Program-made: the position numbers and the translations under genes | Part shown: in pieces, positions 25,101 to 38,504 of the stretch | How the letters are laid out: each line of letters opens with the position of its first letter | How positions within the stretch are numbered: the first letter of the stretch is position 1 | Notes under the pieces: model-generated | The model's database searches: none | What the model was told of the DNA's origin: nothing | Seen by the model: the letters and a program-made list of their open reading frames with translations, nothing else | Origin: Morella rubra | Lineage: Eukaryota > Streptophyta > Magnoliopsida > Fagales > Myricaceae | Assembly (NCBI GenBank): GCA_003952965.2 | Contig: CM025851.1 | Span: 31,003,170-31,067,169 of the forward strand | Direction: 5' to 3' | DNA: 64,000 bases

Positions 25101-26502
25101 ACGTTAGTGAACTCCTAGGGCCTTAAGTTGTGTATGTTTCTTTGCGCGGACAGCCTCGTTTTGGACGGTGAGAAAACTCAGATAAGCAAACCACAAATCC
25201 GTCTGTTTGGGCTGTACTTTTCTTCTGTCTTGTTTTTTTAAAGAAAAAGATAGTCCTGGCATCTCGGCGTTATTTTAAGCCTCTTATTGTGAAGAGGTAA
25301 ACCTTTTTGTCTTTCATGCGGGGCTCACAATTATTGCACCACATTCTCGATCATGTATTGCAGTAGTAAAATTCTACGAGAGATAATTACCGGCCTGCAC
25401 GTTATGTTCCTTCAGTTCTTTTTACCTATTTGCTTTCCTGTTCTAGACTTCTAGTCTTGATCTCTTCTCGTTTTATCGACACACGCACACGTATATATGC
25501 GTGATCATATTAATTAGGGAAGAAGTATATGTGCTTGAATCTTATCTCAAGTCGTAGAGGCACTGATCTCTCTCCTTCGGTTTTGCTTTCACCAGCTCAT
25601 ATCAGATCGTTGAAAAGTTGCGTCAAGACAGACCCTTACTTCTTGCTACTACGCACTCGTCGAAGTTGTCTCCCGTCACTATCCAATCTCTACTTTGGCG
25701 CTATCTCATCAAGGCGAAAACGTTTCCGGTCTTCCTTGGAGGGCCGGTGCGAAATGCACTTTGCTTTGTCAAAATGGTCCAAAAAGTGGACATCCCACAA
25801 ACTAAGCAAGCGAATAGTCAATTACGTGCCATAGCTATTCTTCTAGCTAGGCAGTCTTTTCGATGATCTGTTCATGACAAGCCAATCCACGAGTACTCAA
25901 TTAATTAGAAACCAAACGTAGCCTTAGATCATGGGTCTCATCTCGTCAACTGCATATCCTGGTACCAATCTGGAATATCATTACAATCTGATGCGATCTA
26001 CCGACTTTCCCTTTGTGTTTCATATTTTATTCTCAGATATTAAGTGATATTTTCCATATCATTAGGTTACTCACTAAACATGGTGTATTAGAGAAAGACA
26101 CTTTTCCCATTGGCTACATTTCCCTTTCAAAAGAATAATCATTTGCCTTGGAAGAGAACCCAAAACAAAGGAGGAATTATGCCAGGCCACGACATTACGA
26201 GAAACCAGACAAAAATATAATGAATCGATGACAAATATAATAATAACAAATTCATGATCCCTCATCCACATATATATGGATATTTTAGTTCAGGCTAGCG
26301 GATAAAGCAAGTGTTTACCGTGGACGCGTGGTAAAAGAGCTTTCTACATAGGATCTCGTGCAAGATTCTGGTACTTTGAAAGGCAGAAAGCAGTGTTCTT
26401 CTCACGACCTTGACGTGCTAACCATTGTATATTTATTCCTTCGGTTGTCGAGACTGGTGCGGGTAGGTGATGCCAAAATTTAAACCACCCCACACCCCCA
26501 CA
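22160..26502. other. VND7 upstream region and gene-poor DNA
   Basis: No gene recognised. Microsatellites seen: (AG)11 at 23363-23384, which is (CT)n on the VND7 strand about 1.2 kb before its ATG, and (TA)n at about 23501-23514. CTAGCTAG-type short palindromes are frequent. The open frames at 25529-25866 have no motif I recognise. Confidence 0.45.
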
Positions 26503-26549
26503 CCCCCCCCCCCCCCCCCCCGGCGGGAACTCAAAAAAAAAAAAAAAAA
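26503..26549. repeat. Poly(C) 19 nt next to poly(A) 17 nt
   Basis: A C run at 26503-26521 and an A run at 26533-26549, separated by GGCGGGAACTC. C-rich CACCCC units lead into it. Confidence 0.95.
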
Positions 26550-29500
26550 CCAAAGAAACACGAAGAAAAATCATAAGAAATGTACTGATAAAATAAGTCT
26601 CATTTTATTGGCCAGATTGATCCCGTGGTATACAAGAAATAAATTGCCAAATTCTCATATTATCAGCTCTAACCTAATTAGATCTCAACGTATTCTAAGC
26701 GAGTTTTTTCCATTTTTGATTAGGGGAAGAGGGTGTGGCACATGGATTGAGATGTTTTTTGGTGTTAAAAAGCAAACAAATAATACTCTGTGCAAGTTCA
26801 GCAAAATCTTTGGAACAATTAGTGCCCCATGCTCTCGTCTATAATCTTTTTTGCTCCATCAATTCTTTTGACCTTTTTTTGGTCTTTCAAATCATAATTG
26901 GCATTCCTTTTACGAGCCAATGTCGTAAAAACATGCACACACACTCATGAGTGTATACACGCATGAGTTCAAAATAAGCAAAATGTATTCTCTCTCAAGT
27001 CTTTATATATGTATATAATAGGTATTAAAGAGAAACTAATATCTACGGAAATCACAACTATATAATATGATGTACGCTAGTAAATGATCAGGAGATCAGA
27101 GGTGAAGGCACTTGGTTTTTGCACAAAATAATAACTGGAACTATGTATGACATGCATTATATATGACCGACAAGAATGTTTTTTGGGTACTTGTGAGACA
27201 TAATGATTCCTTGGATCAGTGCTTTGTCATTTGATGTTGTAGGCTCGTTCGCACGGTTCACATATTTTAAAGCCTGGCTATATATTCAGCCACTTATGAA
27301 GTTCGAATGGTCTAATAAGTTCGAATGGGGGCGGGGGGAGGGCGCTACAAAATCATAGATGGATGAATAATGACAATCTTGAATTTTTATAGAGGCATTA
27401 TAACCTAGTTGAGTCCATGTGGTCAGCACTATGGATATGATGGAATTGAAGAAACAAATTTTCGAAAGAAACCATTTTCAGCCCCGATCTAGATTTTCAT
27501 TTACTTATGATTTATCACTATAATGGGCAGAGGGTACACCATATATGCATGCTACCCAGTGTTCTCTACAAGGGAGGTAGCGACGTGGTTTCAACTCAAG
27601 CTAGCGCATGACATTAGGTAACCGGCCCATTGATTTAATGAACAAGTCATTTGAAGGAAACAGAGCTAATTGCCACTTGTTTCGTTTCATATATATTCCT
27701 CGGCGCTTTTGTTTGCTTGCTTCCTGAGGATCATCTTTGCTTTTCCTTTTCTTGTTGTTATTGTTTGAGCAAGCAAAGTGAACATAATGGTAAAAGTACT
27801 AAAAAGCTGGGGTGAGGAAACTCATTGGGTAGCTCAGAACCAATAGCTAGGCAAAGAGCTTTTTAGCCTTTTACGTACAGTTCCCCTGTAAAGTTGCCTG
27901 GGAGTGGGGCTACAGTTTCTCATCACTGGTTCCAAAATGAATGCTAGAGTTCACCATATTGGACAACTCATCAAACCTGAATAAAGATCCAAGCTATTAA
28001 ATATGACGTTTTATAGAGTTAGTCTGAGGAATTACATTATGGAGTTCTCTGCAACTTATTATATATATGCGGTGCTGCTGCACCTATTTCTGTTTTCTTT
28101 CACTTAATCTAATTTTTTGTTTTAGATTACAAGCGTCTCGTCTCATAGCTATATAGCTTTCAGTTCATAGTTTATCCAAATTATATGGGGGGAGGGGGGT
28201 ATTCGGGAGTAAAAATTTTGAGGTTAGGAATTTTGAAGGTTTTGGAGTTTGTGAAAAAGTAAAGATATTTTATGAGATTTGATGAAAAAGTGAAGAGAGA
28301 GAAAATTTAAATGAATATTATAATAAAAAAGAATAAATTGATGAGGAGAGAGAATATTTTATAATTTTTTAATGAAAGTGAAAATTTTTGGACCACCATA
28401 GTGCCAATGAACAAGATCAAAAGATGTCTATGATATTGTATCTGTCATCACCATAGGATCTTCCTTTACGTTTAAAAGTGGAACAAACCCCACTCTTCCT
28501 TTATTTTCTAAGGCAACAAACGAAAAAGAAAACCAGATAAAGAGAAATCGTAAGTTCTTAAAAACACAGCATAACGAGGAACTTTTGGGAGGTGAATATC
28601 GAGAATGATACACCTTAGTGGCGCAGGAAAATGCTTCATTATCTTGTAAGGGTGGTGGGGTTGCTTCGGCAAACCAGAAATAGTGTGAATCAAGCAAGTG
28701 GGGGTATTTGGGGCGGTTTGTGGGACTTCTGGAGGTTGTGCTGCTGCGTCCCACGTACATTAATGTATATTAATAACGACATTTTCAACCCTCTTCATTA
28801 TCCATATCTGTCACTGTGCTTGCCTTTTTTAAGCCAAAAACCTTCTAGATGGAAGGCGAGAGAGAAGGTTTAACTAAGCTTGACGATGACTTGAACAAAC
28901 TTCCAGAGAAGACAAGTAGAAAGAGAGAGAACGAGGGCTTAACCAAGGTTTGATAATGACATGTCTCCTCACAACCCAAGTTGTCCCCTTTTCCTTAATT
29001 TCTCTATATTCTTTAAGTTTTCTTGGATCTTACCTCAATGATAGAAGAGTCATGGGGCGGAATAATTCATGATTGCTTGTGGGGTTTATTCCTTTTGTCT
29101 GTTCTTGTTTCGACTATTTCTGCAGTATTTCTTTAATTTACTTAGGACAATAATAATCTTTTGGAATTCTGATACGGGCAAACCACAAAGTACGGAGATA
29201 CCATGCTGCTTCCTTCCCGTTAATGGCAGCATGTTCGAAGAATTAAAACAATGGACGCTTGATAAATCCACTGACCCTCCCTCCCTCCCTCCCAACACAT
29301 CAAAAGAAGACCCTTTTCTTAATTTGTTCTTTGCGTGAAAGATCGATGGACACCAAAAAGCTTGCAATTTTTAAGTAGGAATAGCTTGGAAAAGGCCGCT
29401 GCTTCTTTCACTGATCATCGATCCTACATGCTTTGCAAATATTCTATCGACTAAAAGCAACCATAGATAATATGTCTCTGATGAGAAGAAACGTCAAAGA

Positions 29501-31183
29501 TCGACGCCGACAAATTTTTATAAGCGTGCATTGAAAAGTGTTTTGTACTTAACAATCCAAAAGATTATGACACTGATCGTTGAGGATTTAGATCCATGAA
29601 CATGCGAAAATTCACACAATAATAGTAGAAAAATACGTTTATATGGAAAACTCCTAAGGTACTGATCAAAAACATGATCGAACTAAATTACGAGCACAAA
29701 TTAATTAAGCAGTTGTTATTTGATGCATGCATTATTAACGGTGAATCGTGATGATTAAGTACTACCCACCATGATAAGAATAAATAGATCATCCAATCTA
29801 TAATGGGAATTTTCTATTAAATCAGAAAAAAGTTCCTTGTTAGGGCAAATCCATTGCCATTGTTAAATTAGGCAGCATTTCTAGTCATGAACCTTCTTTC
29901 AGTGATTCATTACCTAATTTTTCACCAAGGTAAGTTTACCAATTCTGCTGTCAATCTTCACCTCTTATATATATATTTGAGTGCTAACCGGCCTCTAGTA
30001 TGCGTTGTGTGGGGCTGATATTGCTAGCTATGGTTGACTACCTTGTTTCCGAGTTTAGAGGACGTACAAAGATCTCTTTATAATATTAGGTATTTAGCAA
30101 CAATAGCCCATATGTATTTTATTATTTTTGTGCTTCGATTTTGTATTCTATAGCTAGTTTTCTAAAGTTCATGTGAGAGAGAATAGAATATTCGCTTACA
30201 ATATGTGAAGTATGCTTCTTCTTTCTTTTATTTTTTGTTAAAGTCATGTCACAATCCTCAAAACTAGAATGAATAATGGAGTCAAGCGTCCAACCATATA
30301 CACCCAAGAATAGTTATCAAAAAGCTTAAGAGTATGGAATATACTACTCTCAAAAAATGAGACACGGCCCAATGAGCAATATCGTGCACTAGAGAATACT
30401 ATGGTTTCCTATTCATTGTCAAGCCTAAGCTACGTGGGTAAGCTACCAATCATTCATACTACGACTATCGTACTCATTTGCTTCATTGCATTGCGAAAGT
30501 TACCTTGGAATCCTATTCCTAACCCATGTTTCACTTTCTTCAATTCTTAATCGCAATTTTTTTTTTCTCTTGCATCAGGATTCAACAAACTTGCTTTTTT
30601 CTTCTTTTAATTAGCCCTGTTTAGGCTAAAGAAAATGATGCTTTTTGTCCATCCTGATTGGTCATGATTAGGAAATTATCTTCTTTTAATTTATTTTTTT
30701 TAAATTAATCAGATACGTGTAGGACCAGCTGACGTGCGGAGACACAAGAAGTATATACACCAAAGAAAAAACATGAAGAAGTAATTTGAGTGTCTTGGAG
30801 GGAAAAGGCAGCCACCCTGCATGTAGCCAAATTTCCTCCTATGTAGGAGAATGAAGGCATATTGAACCCTATCTTATTAGTTCGGTTTTGGAGTATCAAA
30901 ACCAATTCGAAAGTAGGAAGCTCTCACAAGCAACGCCTAAGTGGCTCTGCTCGTGTACTGAGACTGAATATATGAACTAACATGGGAAGTAATATAATGC
31001 ATAAACTCCAACTCCAACTAACAAAATAGAGAACTGAAAATGGCAAAACTAATATTATGAGCTGCAAAGTATCCAACCCCAAGGTCTATAGGAAATTTCT
31101 TTGGAATGTTCCTGAAGAAAACCTGGAAGCGAAACCCTGAGACATGTTTTCTTGATCCAAGTTTATATTCTTCCTCCCAGCTG
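26550..31183. other. Gene-poor intergenic DNA
   Basis: No gene, RNA gene or complete transposon recognised, apart from the MITE-like block at 28200-28410. The right end should contain the 3' UTR of the J-domain gene, including the out-of-frame C-terminal remnant at 31086-31183. Confidence 0.45.
28200..28410. mobile_element. MITE-like repeat related to 18203-18392
   Basis: An AT-rich non-coding block sharing AAGTGAAG, GAGAGA(G/A)TGAATATTTTA-like and AAAATTTTTGGA elements in the same order as the copy at 18.2 kb. No clear inverted ends here. Confidence 0.35.
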
Positions 31184-31254
31184 TCAAGTCCTTCTCACGA
31201 TCCCATGGCTTCCAAGGATGTTGCCCCGCCCACTTCTTCTTGCTTCTTTGCTGG
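31086..31254 (-). pseudogene. Out-of-frame C-terminal coding remnant of copy A exon 11
   Basis: Read one frame over from the upstream exon, this stretch encodes KKKWAGQHPWKPWDREKD, then LTAGRKNI, and ends RFSSGTFQRNFL before TAG at 31088-31086. It resembles the conserved PFDRDxDL...RFSxG end of GPALPP1-type proteins. The likely break is between 31250 and 31270. Confidence 0.65.
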
Positions 31255-34200
31255 ATTTTTTCTTCGATTGGCTTGCAGAATCTTCCTGGTGCTTCTGCAC
31301 CAATGATTTTGACCGTCTTTCCTTATTATATTTATCCACCAGATCCGCAACTGAACTTTTCTGCTTCTTCTGCTCTTCATTTGAAGCTAGTGCTGCGGCC
31401 TCATTGTATGCTTCTAGATAACTGTCGTGGTAAACTAGACATATTTAGAATCCTCTAAAACTAACATACAGCATGGACTGCCCAAGTCAATTGGAAATTA
31501 AGTGAAACATACTTCATCTTGGCTTTCTGGGCTCTATCTGAAGGGGTATCTGTCCAAATGCTGGTGTCGCCGCGTCCTTCTTTTGAGCGACTGCTAAATT
31601 TGCTTGACTGCGTAGTCATACCAGGCTGAGAAGACAAAATATTAACAGGTTATGACTTCGTAGACAATGAAAAAGGGGGCACTCAGAGATAGTGGCTAGG
31701 GAAAGCAAAACCCTCCAGGGTGGGTTACACAAACTAAACTAGTCAGTTGTAGGGCACAAACATCCTATAATAGATTAGTTTCACCAAAAAGTAAACCAAG
31801 AAAACTGATAGATCCATACCCATGAGAGAAGAAGAGACGTGGGAAAGGAGTACTGAAAGAAATTGATGAGGCGATTACTAAGCTTAGTTGCTTTCTATGC
31901 AATGGTTAGATCACTGTACTACTGTTTGAAAATTAATTATTTTAATAAGTTTTTTTTTCTAAATAATATTTTAATCAGTTAATTGTGAAAGAAAGTGTTT
32001 TATCGTCACAAGATAGATGTGGTTCTCTTTATTAATAATAATGAGAAGTAAAATGTGCATTACTTCAAATACATTAAAAAATTTGTCATATACGGTGATA
32101 ACTTCCCTTGTTGAGTCTTTTTTTCTTCTTTTTTTCCTGCAAGTTCTCCCTCGGTGTACCAATCAATGGCTCCACCAAAAGGAGAGATTTGCGCATGGAT
32201 AATTTTGATTCCTTTTACTTCCTCCAAATGGCTATATTTATGAATAGGCCTGTCTTTTCAATGAGGTCTACCCCTATCAATGGACATGACTGCTAACTTC
32301 TCCATGCAGTTCTCCAAGCTCTGAAGTCTGATGAAGTTTTACATGCTCATCGGAATAGACCAGCATCTCAATATTTGAGTTCACCTTAAAGTAGACTTCC
32401 CTTTATGGGGTTTTAATTTTTCAAAGCAGTATCTGATACTAGTTAATAACCAAAACATAGATCATGTGCATATCTTGTTCCTATTAATAGTAGCAAGAAA
32501 AACAACTCCAAAACAAACTGATAGATTGTAGCCAATGTAAATGAAGAATGGAGGGAATGCAAGTCCTTTCAGGACTAAACCAAAATTAGAAGCACTAATT
32601 GAGGTCCATCGAAATTTTGAAACAGCAATCCACGAGTTCAATCCTCTTAATCATTTACTACTTTTCACAAAAGAATCAAAGTCACTTCAAGAGGTGAAAT
32701 TTTGTTTGGGTAATTAAAGAGTTGAAATTTTAGTTCAACGTAGTTTTGATTGTGCAAAAAAATTTACCAAAACCTCCCCAGTTAAAAGCACAGGATCATA
32801 TTTCCTCTGGGAAGTGTGACATCTACAAGAGATGCCAAGTTCCGACAAAAAGCAAAGAATCTGAGTAATTAACTCAAATATAGTAACAAAATACTAATTG
32901 AATGAGGTTTTACCTTTCTTTCAGGTGGTAGTGTTGTCATCCATTCATCTCTTTTAGGTTCTTCTTTAATATCCATGTCTGCCAAGAGCTCATCATCACC
33001 TTCCATTGAGATACCTGGCAACACAACAACTCTTTTACCGTAAGATCGGCAAATAATTTTTCAAGTCATGAGCTGTGTTATCATCACAAAATAGTAATAA
33101 AAATATTCAACCCACAATTTGTTTTTTACACAAGAACCTGAAGCAAACTTGACAGATACATTTTGTAATGATGCCTAGACTGTACGAAAGATATAACTTT
33201 CACTTGCTAGGATCTTTCAAGGGTTTAAAATTCTTACCGAGAGCATAACCAGGCAAGTCTGTAAACTATAAAAACCACACCAAACCTCCACTTCTTCAAT
33301 ACGTTCTGGTCAGGTAGGGTGACATAGGACAAGGGCTTTGACACCAAATCTGGTGTAGGACAGAAGCAGTTACAAGCCTTTAGGCTAAATATCTACAAGA
33401 AGGTCTATTTTACCAAAACTTTGGGAAAAGGTGAGTGTTCAGGTACAGAGGCTTGCAAGATTTATTTGGCTTTGAAAAGAAAGATTCCTGAAGGATTTTG
33501 CACTTGGAAAGAAGAGAAAAGAGTTGCAGGATTTTAGTAACATGATGTGAGATTTAAGGCAGCTAGACTTTGGATTTTAAGGCAGCAAAGAGCTAGGAAA
33601 TATATAGGAAGGAAAATACACTATAGCGCAGTGTAAGCCAAAATATCTGCAGGATTTCCCCACATTTTAGTGTTTCATTTCTTACGAGAATAAGTTATGG
33701 TACAGATTAGCCAGAAGAATAAACGCCCCTAGGGGAGGATAGAGCCAAGCGATTGAAAAGGGTTTTCATGATATGGGAAATGAAACCTATTAGCCTCACA
33801 CTGCGTTTATGACTAGAAGATAAAGGAAAGATTGAAATAAGTGGTTATTTTTCAACCAAAGACCATATATAACTTATAGAAGGACCCCATTGTAACTTGA
33901 GTGAGGCCAAAAAGACCTACGTCAGGATAATCCTGCTTTGAAACACTTCAGTGAGAATTACCCACAACAAAGAGGGATCCATAACCCATACACCAGCGAA
34001 CCCCATCATATGAAATGGGTTCGACTTTCAATCATCAAAACCCTTGGAAAAGGAGGTACTAAATTCTCCACAAGACAACTAGAAATTCCAAACGCACATA
34101 TACATATGCATGTATACATGTGTATGCATGTGTATGTGTATATATATAGTTCACTAACACAAAGAAGATAAGTTCACTCAACGATTGCCTCCAGATTCCT

Positions 34201-37200
34201 AACTCCATATGGGGAAGGAGTGTTGTTATTTGCGAAGTCTCAATCATTTATACTTAACATCAACTAAATCTCTAAGGAAAACAAAATCTACAAGCAACTA
34301 CGTCAAAAACCTCCATTCTTGATGCGAACAGATACTTTATAACTATATAAACAAATATACCAAGCATGTGTTATGTAGCATCAACCAACAATGTTATGTT
34401 ATAACACAATATATATATATATACTCTATATTTATGTATCTTAGCATGTCCCTCCGTCAAATTTGCAGAAGCACAATAGTATTAAGAACATTTTATCCTA
34501 GGCAATTCTTTAAGCAAAAATTGGATTTGATTCATATGTTGTCCCCAGGAAACAACAGTGTGGGATAGCCTTCTCATTAAAGTGTAAGGATAGAAAAGAA
34601 CATTATTCTACTTCCTCTCTTTCTTTTTCTAAAGGTAAGTTATTGATGTAAAACCCATGCACTGGCTTTCTAAACTAATCTTAGAGAGCAAAATGGTGCA
34701 TACAACTTCACCCTAAACACTGTACTCTGTTATTTGTTAAATTCCACTCATGAGAGGGAGAGACAGAAATCGAGCATAGATAACCAAAACAAATCCATGG
34801 TATTAGCGGAAAAATGGCTGACCTTGCAATCTTCTCCATTGCGCAGCCTCGCGCATTACTTTCAACTCAGCCTAAAGGACCAAAAGAATTACAACGTACA
34901 CATACACCAATATTTCAGATATTAATTCCATAAAATACAGCTAGATCCCCTCTTCAGTGAACATATGTACCTTAAACTTCTCTTGCTCTTCCTTGAGTTT
35001 AATTTTCTCATCCAGCACTTTCCTCTACAAAGAGAAGAAAGGATTAGCATGACACACCAATGTCAAAAGTGTACACATCTTTTGTAAAGATGAAAAAATA
35101 CAACTACAATCACCAAGGAACGCCATATGGAAATATCAATGCCATGAAGACAAGTATTGTCCTTGTACATGCGTTTAGAAGTCTATCCAGAAAACACGAA
35201 ACAAGAAAAACTTTGTAGTAATGGAACCGGAAGTTGGCGTAACTCTTCAGCCCTGAACTGCAGACACTGTTGTGGATTTTCAGCTTTCTGCTGAGCAATG
35301 GGGACTACTTAGGCTTTAACCATGATTCACAATTTTCAGTGGGGTTTATGGTTTTAGTTAAGGTGGGTATAGATTTGTAATTATTGGATTATGATATTTA
35401 TTTAGATAGGTTAGGGTTTATAGGTAGGGTTTTTTTAGGGTTGCTTTTTGCTTGTCGTTATTTGGCTGGCCTTTTCCTCAACTCAATGTGGTGTTTTCCC
35501 CCTCTCCTTGGCTTTTATTCTTCTTTTCTTCTCTATTATTTCTGATTTCTCTATCTCCTTGGCTTTATTCTTCTCTCCTTCTCTATTATTTCTTGATTTC
35601 TCTACCTCAGTAAGTATGACATATCTTACTACACAGTCTACCTTTCCAAAGGTCACAGCTATTCATAAATTTCTAAGAATAAGTCACTGCACAAATTGAT
35701 CATAAAAACCAAACAGCAATCAGATCATATATAAATTTTTTATTCCAATCTACGATTCTTAGATCATTGAAAAAATTAGCATCGTTTGTTTTCTTAGGCT
35801 TAAGTCAGCTGGACCAGGAATCTTTGATTCAGTCGAAATGATATCTAACACTCTTTAGCTTATCCGCTGAGGCAAAAATATGCTTTCAGAGGTAAAACAA
35901 TGTCCCCAACTACATGGAAAAAACAGAAGCATTCCTGCCGCATCCATCCGTAATAAAGTGCATCTGGCCCACCCAAATATCTCAAGAACATCTCACTCTG
36001 ACTATGTAGCATCCGTAAAAAGAAAATCTTATGCACCAATCTAACAGAATGTGGCTGCATCTTCCAATACTCTACACTACAGAACATTCAAATGTAGTAA
36101 CTGCGACTTGGATACAGACATATTGATCTTCTCTCCTAAGAACCAAGTTCATCAGAGTAAACAGGAACTGAAATGTTGAGCCCCTCTACTAGCTGTCTAC
36201 TAAACAGGAATTAGTGCAAGTAAGCAAAGCCTTCAATTTAGCAAGACCAGAGGGTAACTATCTTGGCAAAGACAAAGCTGCTGCCAAAAGAATGCACTAA
36301 CAGGTTTTTCAGCCTATCAAGGGGTAGTTCAACTCCAAAAACGTCCTTTCATGACAAATAATCCCCATGAGACATAAAGGCACTACATTCTTGAGCTTTG
36401 TTCTATTTTGTTGCCCAAACACCCTCTTCGGCACAGCCCATTTAACCTCGGATGATAAAATTGCTAGTGACCACAAATTGTGTGCTAAAGGCCAACTGAA
36501 ATTTGTTCATATTCATTATGAACGAATCTACATTACAGGAACATGAAATTCAATAAATAACATAAAGAAAGAATCAGAGTAACAGAAAAAAGTGACTGCA
36601 GCAAGAGAAGCATTGTATATATCCACATATTAACCAACTTTGCATAAGAAGCTCACCTTATCCGGATCTTGTAATTCTTTAAAAGCTTTATTCAATTTAA
36701 TAAATGCTTGGTGGGCCTGAGGATGAGGGCATTTATCTGGGTGCACTAGAAGAGACAACTTCCAGTACCTGACTCATAACCATGTCAATTATTAGACAAC
36801 AAAATAGAGTGCACAAATTCACTGGTTCAGAACCATATAAAAAATTTAAATTAAAACATAAAGCCATTTTTTGATGTGCATGAAAGATCACAGTTTGCCG
36901 CATGAAAAGCTTTTTAACTCTACCTGGTTTTGAAATTCAAACATCAATAAATAATCATGATCCGCCTACCCAAAAAAAAAAAGGGACGACCAAGAAAAAA
37001 CTTCATTTTGCATTGACACCATCACCCAATCAGTAGTTGCTCCCCATCAGTAGATTGCTCAAGAGACTACGGATCAATTTTTCTTGCTTCTAAAGCAGAT
37101 TGTAAAAGGGGCTACTAACAACTTATTACTTAAATGCTGCTGTCTTTACCCACAAGCCTGATAGTTACCAGCTAGCTACCCCAAAAATACTCCTCCAGGA

Positions 37201-38467
37201 GATATATTTTCCACCCCTTAGGTTTCTTAGGATAGGTAGGGAACATCTTCTTTACAGTTAAGAAACAACAAAGGCTTCACGTTCTTTTTTTTTTTTTTTG
37301 GGGGGGGGGGGGGGGTTGATGTTCAACTTCAAGCCTTCTCAAGCTTTGAATTTTTTTGGCACGCTTCTCTATTACTCCAGACTGCCTAACTGTTTTTGTT
37401 GGTCCCAAAACAAATCCAGTAACCTTTGAGGTCTTCCTCCCAGTCTAGGTAAGTCAGGCATCAAAAGATGCCGACTTGTCTAATGTAGGCATCTTAGAGT
37501 TACAATGAACAGGAGGAATAGCTTGGTGTTGGACAAAAAACATATTTACAAGACAATAAAATTACCAAGAAAAAAAAAAAAACACTTCATATATGACTCC
37601 CAAAGATGCACCCTTAAAATAGACCAACAACTGAAGATTATAATCAATGCATTGAACAAATTCAGTTTCATTAATTAAGAGACAAAAATTCAAGAGACTT
37701 ACCTTTTCTTTACGTTATCACTGGACATATTTAGGTTCACTCCTATAACATCGTACGGAGAATCAGCCTCAACTCCCATGATTCTGGTGACCTGAACAGA
37801 TAAATGTAACAAGTATGTGAGTTATGGCATGCATGCAATTCCTAGAGAACCATCCAAGACACAGGTATACCTGATCAATAAACAAGATATATTCTGCTAA
37901 GAGAAACCACAAAATAGAAAAACACATCTGCACACAAACAAACAAACAAACAAGATATACCTGAACTTCATTACACCAATAGCTCATATTTATGCCCATT
38001 CATTAGAACAGATGAAGTGCATTTTGCCCCATAAACAACTTACACAATACGAGGCTCCAAATGCAACAGTACAAGTACCAAGAGAGAAATAGATATGACT
38101 GTTGGCCATATTAATCAATACCACTAAGACCATTTGAGGTTTTCATCACATTGGCTTTATGGCCATTTTGCTTCATGCCCCATTTTTTGTTTCCGACCAT
38201 GTTGGCTACACTAACAAACAAAAATAACTAAGAACTATTGTCCACTGCCACTAATACAAGTACAAGAAAAAGCACAAGCCAAAACAAATACAACACATTA
38301 CTAGTTAGAGTACATAATGAGAAATTGAGATTCTAGAGAAATGGACAGAGAGAGAGAGAAAGAGAGAATGTGGGTCCTTGTTGTCAAATGAAAGAGAGAA
38401 TGGCATTGTTTTATAAGCTTTTAATTTAAAACCTATAGGTAATAGAGAAAGTACATTATATCATAAG

Positions 38468-38504
<37 letters not shown>

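Noticed and set aside
25529-25866. Overlapping 101- and 82-codon frames downstream of nothing recognisable
   Set aside because: No conserved motif or splice context; could be a fragment of an unknown gene, but I cannot support it.
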